DNA of 10,726 bases from an uncultured Lachnospiraceae bacterium (GTDB lineage: Bacteria > Bacillota > Clostridia > Lachnospirales > Lachnospiraceae): NCBI GenBank assembly GCA_934359535.1, contig CAKRLN010000067.1, positions 1 to 10,726 of the forward strand, written 5' to 3'. The notes beneath the pieces are model-generated. The model had not been told where the DNA came from, did no database searches, and saw nothing but the letters and a program-made list of their open reading frames with translations. Shown in pieces: positions 6,502 to 10,726 of this stretch; position 1 is the first letter of the stretch; each line of letters begins with the position of its first letter. The position numbers and the translations under genes were made by a program.

Positions 6502-6529
6502 AACAAATGGAATAGAAAGAAGGAAGTAG
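6464..6529 (+). CDS. possible 21-residue basic small ORF
   Basis: ATG 6464 to TAG 6529 encodes 21 residues beginning MKNRRTGKIPRR, with nine Lys/Arg and one acidic residue. AAGGA at 6455-6459 lies 4 nt upstream, and the stop ends one base before the ATG of the next gene (6531). It could be a translated leader that couples ribosomes to the next gene, or a chance frame in purine-rich repeat DNA. No homologue is known to me. Low confidence. Confidence 0.2.
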   Translation: MKNRRTGKIPRRITNGIERRK

Positions 6530-6530
6530 A

Positions 6531-7193
6531 ATGAGAAAGAAAAAAAGCGGATTTTGGAATTTTATCCTGGCATGGATACCGGGATGCTCGGAAATGTATA
6601 TGGGATTTATGAAAATGGGAGTAAGCCTTATGGCGGCATTCTGGGGAATTATTGTTGTGGCAATCCTCTTAAATATGGGACCGATCGTGTTTGCGGCAAT
6701 GATAGTCTGGTTTTACAGCTTTTTCCATGCAAGAAACTTGTACCATACCGATGATGAACTGTTTGTGCAGATGGAAGATAAGTATCTGTTTGATCTGGAA
6801 GCAATCAGTGCATCGAAAGAGAAGCTGTCACAGAAATACCGTAAGATCATTGCGGTTGTACTTGTTATTTTAGGAATTGTTCTTGTTTTCAGAGGACTGT
6901 ATTCTACATTTGAGTTCGCTATGCCGCAGATTATCCATGATATTTATTTCAGAGTTGCTTATTACCTGCCACAGATTATCGTGGGGATTGGAATTATAGC
7001 AATTGGAAAGACAATGCTCGACGGTAAGAAGAAGGAGCTGTTTGAGGAGGAAGGCGGAAAAGATGTTGATCTGGAAGCCGGAAGCAGTGTAGAGAAAAGA
7101 GAAAAAGACGTTAATCTGGAAGCCGGAAGCAGCATGGGGGAAGAGAGAAAAGATGAAAATGGAGATGAAGAAGATGGAGCTGGAAGAGAATAA
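6531..7193 (+). CDS. four-span membrane protein with PGxxEMYxG motif and acidic repeat tail
   Basis: This is a 220-residue protein, third gene of the sigma operon. AGGAAG at 6521-6526 sits 4 nt before ATG. The N-terminus is KKKSGFWNFILAWIPGCSEMYMGFMKMG, which recalls the PGxGxxYxG signature of TM2-like membrane proteins, here with PGCS in place of PGxG. Predicted spans are at about residues 30-46, 50-66, 106-122 and 145-161. WFYSFFHARNL (60-70) follows the second span. The tail (165-220) is hydrophilic and acidic and holds a 15-residue repeat: KDVDLEAGSSVEKRE (177-191) and KDVNLEAGSSMGEER (192-206). It overlaps the next gene by 41 bp. The function is unknown; operon position suggests a part in the same envelope-response unit. 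Confidence 0.82.
   Translation: MRKKKSGFWNFILAWIPGCSEMYMGFMKMGVSLMAAFWGIIVVAILLNMGPIVFAAMIVWFYSFFHARNLYHTDDELFVQMEDKYLFDLEAISASKEKLSQKYRKIIAVVLVILGIVLVFRGLYSTFEFAMPQIIHDIYFRVAYYLPQIIVGIGIIAIGKTMLDGKKKELFEEEGGKDVDLEAGSSVEKREKDVNLEAGSSMGEERKDENGDEEDGAGRE
7059..7148 (+). repeat. 45-bp tandem repeat within coding sequence
   Basis: Two copies (7059-7103 and 7104-7148) encode the 15-residue acidic repeat in the tail of the membrane protein. The core GATCTGGAAGCCGGAAGCAG region is almost identical between copies, apart from GAT/AAT at the first codon. Copy number is the kind of feature that can vary between strains. Confidence 0.8.
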
Positions 7194-7518
7194 AAAGACG
7201 CAGGAAAAAACACCGCAGGTTGTAAATACCCATAGAACCGGAACGATTACATTTGGACTGACATTGATCTTCTTTGGGGTATTGTTTCTTGTCCATATGG
7301 TATTCCCGGTACTGGACTATGTGAGGATCTTCCGGTTATGGCCGTGCATTCTGATTCTCCTTGGCGTGGAGGTGTTACTGGCGAACCGGAAGGAAAATAT
7401 CAGTTTTGTCTATGACCGGGGTGCCATTGTGCTGTTAATCCTTATGATGCTTTTTGCAATGATGATGGCAGGAATCGATATTTTGTATGCACATGGAGCA
7501 ACCTGTATCTCTTTTTGA
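7153..7518 (+). CDS. LiaI/LiaF-like (DUF5668-type) membrane protein
   Basis: This is a 121-residue protein, last gene of the sigma operon. Residues 1-25 are charged; spans lie at about 32-51 (ITFGLTLIFFGVLFLVHMVF), 58-75 (LWPCILILLGVEVLL) and 91-110. The GTITFGLTLIFFGV and (R/L)WPxILILLGxExL pattern is that of the transmembrane region found in LiaI/LiaF-type and DUF5668 proteins, linked in other Firmicutes to cell-envelope stress sensing. The C-terminal sensory domain of full LiaF is absent. ATG 7153 overlaps the upstream gene by 41 nt. In-frame ATGs at 7165 and 7174 are alternatives, the latter with GGAG at 7161-7164 nine bases before it. It converges on the histidine kinase gene; the 84-bp gap holds only a weak AT-rich hairpin (7569-7582). 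Confidence 0.8.
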   Translation: MKMEMKKMELEENKKTQEKTPQVVNTHRTGTITFGLTLIFFGVLFLVHMVFPVLDYVRIFRLWPCILILLGVEVLLANRKENISFVYDRGAIVLLILMMLFAMMMAGIDILYAHGATCISF

Positions 7519-7602
7519 ATATAGCGGCAATTGTGAAAAGTGACAAAAAACTTCGAACAATGAAATATCGATACAAATATCGGTTCTGATTGAAGAATCT
7601 GT

Positions 7603-8877
7603 TTATAAGGATGCCTGAAAGCGGAATTCTCCGTGATCAGCAGAAAATCCATAGACACCATGATATTTTTCCACGACAGAGATCATGCTTCTTACACCGA
7701 TGCCATGATCCTTTCGGGTGGATACCGGAATATCATGCTCGAAGACAGGCTCATTTGCACAGCGATTTGTAAGCTGGATGCAGAGCCTGTCATTTTTTTC
7801 GTAGAGTTTTAGTGCAATATGGCGGTTTTCAGGAGGCTGGATGTCTGAACTGGCATGGATTGCATTTTCAAGGCCGTTTGCAAACAGGCTGCACAGATCC
7901 GGGATCTGGAACCGGGAAAAATCACTGGTGCGGACAGAAATATCAATGGCAATTTTCTGCTCCTTTGCCTTTGAAGCGTAGAAGGAGAGAATCAGGTTGA
8001 TGGCTTCATTGTCGCAGTATTTTTCCAGACGGGAAGCCTCTAATCCGTCACAGATTTCGGTAATGTAGGCATTTGCCTGATCCAGTCGGTTCTCTGCGAT
8101 GCAGCTTTTTAAGAAATTCATGTGATGGCGCAGGTCATGCCGGTAGATTGCGGCCTGCTTCGCAGAAGCTGAAAGCTGGGAAAGCTCCTTTTGTGACTGT
8201 GCGGCAGCGGCTGCAAGCAGGATATTTTCATGCTCCGCTTTGCTTTTCTGATTGGAAAATTCAAGGGAAAGCATCGAGAGCACAAAATATAAAAGCACGG
8301 TAAAGCTGTCTACAAAATCAATCACCACGGCACCTCCGGTATAGAGCAGATCGGTGTAGACGGTAAACGCATATTCTAAAATATAGTACGCGAGCGGCAG
8401 AATGAAAAAGAGAATCATTGTCGCCCGGCTTTCGTCTTTCAGGCGGATGACATAGGGGGCAATGTAGTTTGCAGTCAGAAATAAAATCGGCAGCGTGATA
8501 AGAATGGCAGACAGATAAAATACGGTCATGTCGCCACCAAAAAAATAAGAGATCAGCGTGCCGAACCATTTGCGCGGGGTACAAAGCAGATAGGAGAGAA
8601 GCACGGCAATCATCGAAATATAAATATTTTTGCCAAAGCCAAAGGCGATCAGGAAAATGAGCGGCAGATGGATAAGGACAGGATAGCATTTATACAAGGT
8701 GGCTTCTCCGAGCAGCAGGTAGGCCAGCAGCTGCACGGCACCAAAGAATGCAAGGGTAAATACGTACAGCCTCTTATGCTCAGAAAAAGGAATGCCGGCA
8801 AGCGCGAGGGATGCCGTGACTCCGAAAAACAGTACAAATACATAGTTGGTCAGATTTAATAGATTCAAAAGTTCCAT
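7603..8877 (-). CDS. AgrC-like sensor histidine kinase (HPK10 type, GHKL ATPase)
   Basis: This 424-residue membrane kinase phosphorylates the response regulator encoded just upstream. The N-terminal half (about 1-210) has six to seven hydrophobic spans with no large external domain, typical of peptide-pheromone or LytS/AgrC-type sensors. A helical linker (KAEHENILLAAAAAQSQKEL) leads to the phosphoacceptor motif YRHDLRHH with His247. The ATP-binding part has an N box FANGLENAIHA (N334, N338) and a G box DHGIGVRS (390-397). The separate asparagine-rich dimerisation box of other kinase classes is absent, as usual in this class. ATG at 8877 overlaps the regulator TAA by one base (TAATG), so the two are co-translated. 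The inducing ligand is unknown: no AgrB/AgrD-like pair lies in the window. Confidence 0.92.
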   Translation of the reverse strand: MELLNLLNLTNYVFVLFFGVTASLALAGIPFSEHKRLYVFTLAFFGAVQLLAYLLLGEATLYKCYPVLIHLPLIFLIAFGFGKNIYISMIAVLLSYLLCTPRKWFGTLISYFFGGDMTVFYLSAILITLPILFLTANYIAPYVIRLKDESRATMILFFILPLAYYILEYAFTVYTDLLYTGGAVVIDFVDSFTVLLYFVLSMLSLEFSNQKSKAEHENILLAAAAAQSQKELSQLSASAKQAAIYRHDLRHHMNFLKSCIAENRLDQANAYITEICDGLEASRLEKYCDNEAINLILSFYASKAKEQKIAIDISVRTSDFSRFQIPDLCSLFANGLENAIHASSDIQPPENRHIALKLYEKNDRLCIQLTNRCANEPVFEHDIPVSTRKDHGIGVRSMISVVEKYHGVYGFSADHGEFRFQASL

Positions 8878-9596
8878 TATGTCAGCTCCTCCATCTGAAA
8901 AGCAAGGTAATGCTTTTTAATTTCTGTAACCCTCCGCTGTGCAAGTGGGATACATTTCCCGTTGTGCAGGATGAGGTCAGCCGTCTCAATCGTGCGGATG
9001 TAATTCATATTAACGAGAAACGAGCGGTGCACAAGAAGAAATTCCGGGCAGCCTGAAAGCCCCTCACAGACGGAGGAAAAGCGGTCTGTGCAGGTAAGCT
9101 CCTCGCCGGTTTTTAAATAATAGATGACCTTGCGGTTTATAGCTTCCACATAGACAAGGTCTGACAGCAGGAGCCTGTGGACACCGATATTGCTTTTTAC
9201 GACAAGCGCCCGCCCCTCATCGTCCTTTCTGGCGTCAAAAATATCATCCAGCGCTGCAAAAAAAGAAGTCCTCTGGATTGGCTTTACAAGGTAATTGGAA
9301 GCCTTTACCGTATAGCTTTCCACAGCAAATTCCGGGGATGAGGTCAGAAAAATAATGTCGGCTGCCTTATCAAAGCTGCGGATCTCCCTTGCAAGCTCCA
9401 TTCCGCTTAAAACCGGCATTAAAATGTCAAGAAGGTACAGGTCATAGCGCTCCTTTTCCGCGAGGGAAGCAAGCTCGGTGCTGCTTTCAAAGGAACGGAC
9501 AAAAAGTGTGCGTCCGGTCGTTTTCCGATACTGCTCCAGCAGATCAAGAATTCTTTTAAGTTCGTCTTTATCATCGTCACATATTGCAATTTTCAT
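8877..9596 (-). CDS. LytTR-family response regulator (AgrA/LytR-like)
   Basis: This is a 239-residue two-domain regulator. The receiver domain (1 to about 120) has the acidic pocket D7-D9, phosphoacceptor D57 in YDLYLLDILMP, T85, Y102 and K105 in NYLVKP. The LytTR DNA-binding domain (about 135-235) shows LVYVEAINRKVIYYLKTGEEL, FLLVHRSFLVNMNYIRTIE and IPLAQRRVTEIKKHYLAF. LytTR proteins bind pairs of short direct repeats in promoters. The minus-strand ribosome binding site GGGAG lies about 8 nt before the ATG. It is first in the operon with the kinase. The likely targets include its own promoter and perhaps the divergent cohesin gene, with 186 bp between start codons; no convincing repeat pair was found there, so this is inference. 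Confidence 0.95.
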   Translation of the reverse strand: MKIAICDDDKDELKRILDLLEQYRKTTGRTLFVRSFESSTELASLAEKERYDLYLLDILMPVLSGMELAREIRSFDKAADIIFLTSSPEFAVESYTVKASNYLVKPIQRTSFFAALDDIFDARKDDEGRALVVKSNIGVHRLLLSDLVYVEAINRKVIYYLKTGEELTCTDRFSSVCEGLSGCPEFLLVHRSFLVNMNYIRTIETADLILHNGKCIPLAQRRVTEIKKHYLAFQMEELT

Positions 9597-9782
9597 GTCA
9601 GATTCTCCCAGCTTTTTCTATAAAAAGTATAACCTGTTATTTGGTAAAAAGCTACAATTTTTCCAGTCGTTCATGTCAAAAAATGTGTAATTCGCGTAGC
9701 TTGAGCCGCAAAGCCTGTCGAATAGGGTATCATATGTACTAGAAAACGTGATGAAATGGAATCACAGCGAGGAGGGAAACGC
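9597..9782. promoter_or_regulatory. divergent intergenic region between response regulator and cohesin gene
   Basis: This 186-bp region must hold promoters for both directions. On the minus strand TATACT (complement of 9626-9631) is a plausible -10 for the regulator, without a good -35. On the plus strand TATCAT at 9728-9733 follows TTGAGC (9701-9706) by 21 bp, too far for a normal sigma-A promoter. Poor -35 elements fit promoters that depend on an activator such as a LytTR protein, but this is not proof. Confidence 0.35.
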
Positions 9783-10715
9783 ATGCATAAAAAGATAAAA
9801 AATGGGAAGATCACATGGCTTGCAGCCTTTTGCATGGCAGTTCTGCTGGCTCTTGGAATAACCGCAGTGCCAGTCTATGCAAATGAGCAGACGCAGACGA
9901 TGAAGATCACAAGCAGACAGGCTTCCGCGAAGAAGGGAGAGACGGTATCGGTTGATCTGGTGCTGTCTGGGAATCCGGGAATCTGGGGACTGCAGTTTGA
10001 GGTGGATTACGACCACTCTGTGCTGTCTTTGGAATCGGTTACAGCAGGAACAGTCTTTTCTGCAGACGAGCTTGTTCTGCCAGAGACTGACAATTTGAAG
10101 GCACTCAATGAAAAAGGGCAGTCATATATGTTTGTAGCTGCATCATCCGGGGCAGAAGATGATAGCAATAACAGCACAGATGGTACGCTTGCAACCTTGA
10201 AATTTACCGTAAAGGATACCGCAGCAAAAACAGATGCAGGTCTTACGATCCGGAGCGTGAAGGCGTACAAGGCGGATGAACAGAAGATTGACGCAAAGAG
10301 CATTTCGGTATTTGCCGGGAAGGTAACGGTAACGGATGCAGCCGGAGGCGGAGATTCCGGCAATCAGGATGATAAGAAGGACGATCCGGACACTGGAAAG
10401 AAAGACGATAAAAAAGACAATCCGGATACGGGAAAGAACACGGAACAGGGAAATGCCGGAACAGGCTCCGGAAGCACTGGAACCGGTTCTGGAACTACCA
10501 CAGTGACAGACAAAAAGACCCAGACAGGCAGCACGGATACAGCAAAGGGAAATGATGCAAAGACATCTGGAAAGAAAGCGGATTCACCGGATACCTCGGA
10601 TACGGTTAAGGGAAAAGTGGCAATCGGGTCTGTTGTCATTCTGCTTCTGGCAGGAGGGCTTTTTGCATATTACCGTAGGGTAGTCATTCCGCGCAGACGC
10701 AGACATACACGTTAG
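9783..10715 (+). CDS. secreted, C-terminally anchored cohesin-domain protein
   Basis: This is a 310-residue surface protein. GGAGGG (9771-9776) is 6 nt before ATG 9783; an ATG at 9756 has no such site. Signal peptide: residues 1-33 (HKKIKNGK, hydrophobic core, VYA cleavage before NEQ). Residues about 39-184 form a cohesin-type beta sandwich: TMKITSRQASAKKGETVSVDLVL pattern, GIWGLQFEVDYDHSVLSLESV, GTLATLKFTV, and SVFAGKVTVTD. A linker of about 90 residues rich in Gly/Thr/Asp/Lys has two DDK..PDTGK repeats. The end has SPDTSD (268-273), a span at about 278-297 and an Arg-rich tail. Cohesins bind dockerins in cellulosome-like assemblies, but isolated cohesins occur in many gut bacteria with unknown partners. 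A single cohesin suggests an anchoring protein rather than a scaffold. SPDTS resembles clostridial (S/P)PxTG sorting signals but has Ser for Gly, so sortase attachment is uncertain. Confidence 0.88.
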   Translation: MHKKIKNGKITWLAAFCMAVLLALGITAVPVYANEQTQTMKITSRQASAKKGETVSVDLVLSGNPGIWGLQFEVDYDHSVLSLESVTAGTVFSADELVLPETDNLKALNEKGQSYMFVAASSGAEDDSNNSTDGTLATLKFTVKDTAAKTDAGLTIRSVKAYKADEQKIDAKSISVFAGKVTVTDAAGGGDSGNQDDKKDDPDTGKKDDKKDNPDTGKNTEQGNAGTGSGSTGTGSGTTTVTDKKTQTGSTDTAKGNDAKTSGKKADSPDTSDTVKGKVAIGSVVILLLAGGLFAYYRRVVIPRRRRHTR

Positions 10716-10726
10716 GAGGAGAGAGG
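10714..10726 (+). promoter_or_regulatory. ribosome binding site of a further gene at the window end
   Basis: AGGAGG (10714-10719) starts inside the TAG stop of the cohesin gene and runs into GAGAGG at the edge. Such a strong Shine-Dalgarno with no start codon in the remaining bases implies another gene of the same operon beginning just outside the window, plausibly a partner of the cohesin protein. Confidence 0.65.

Noticed and set aside
7569..7582. CGATA-CAAA-TATCG hairpin between the convergent operons as a bidirectional terminator
   Set aside because: The 5-bp AT-rich stem is weak and has no T-tract directly after it in either direction.
9649..9702. Inverted pair AAGCTAC (9649-9655) and GTAGCTT (9696-9702) in the divergent region
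   Set aside because: A 7-bp match in a 186-bp region is expected about once by chance, and LytTR proteins bind direct rather than inverted repeats.

Overview
The window looks like chromosomal DNA of a Gram-positive Clostridia member, most likely a Lachnospiraceae-type gut anaerobe. The reasons are moderate GC, strong AGGAGG-type ribosome binding sites, a T-box leader in front of serS, an AAA-ATPase/DUF1703 family gene of the kind common in that family, a LytTR two-component pair, and a wall- or membrane-anchored cohesin-domain protein. No species call is possible from the sequence alone.

Layout: (i) 1-1768 holds the 3' end of glyA (serine hydroxymethyltransferase), followed 22 bp later by a DUF3880/CgeB-like glycosyltransferase. 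The stop codon of that gene lies inside a 36-bp tandem repeat. (ii) 1769-2590 holds a small DUF5684-like membrane protein, a clean intrinsic terminator, and a promoter whose -35 lies inside that terminator. (iii) 2590-3335 is a decayed AAA-ATPase/PD-(D/E)XK gene with at least two internal deletions. (iv) 3422-5059 is serS with a serine T-box riboswitch (specifier UCC), its attenuator, and a downstream terminator hairpin. (v) 5060-5397 has no protein gene but carries a hairpin and a second intrinsic terminator, possibly a small RNA. (vi) 5398-7518 is a four-gene operon: ECF sigma factor, single-pass membrane anti-sigma candidate, four-pass membrane protein with an acidic repeat tail, and a LiaI/LiaF-like membrane protein. 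(vii) 7603-9596, on the minus strand, is an AgrC-like histidine kinase and AgrA/LytR-like response regulator with a 1-nt overlap. (viii) 9783-10715 is a secreted cohesin-domain protein divergent from the response regulator, and a ribosome binding site for a further gene reaches the window end.

How the parts fit: glyA and serS both concern serine, and serS is controlled by uncharged tRNA-Ser through the T-box. The sigma operon has the form of a self-contained envelope-sensing unit: regulator, membrane-bound antagonist, two membrane proteins. It converges on the two-component pair, which may control the divergent cohesin gene. These functional links are inference from layout. The least explained parts are the sigma-operon membrane proteins, the candidate RNA after serS, and the cohesin protein with its PDTG-rich linker and atypical sorting-like C-terminus.
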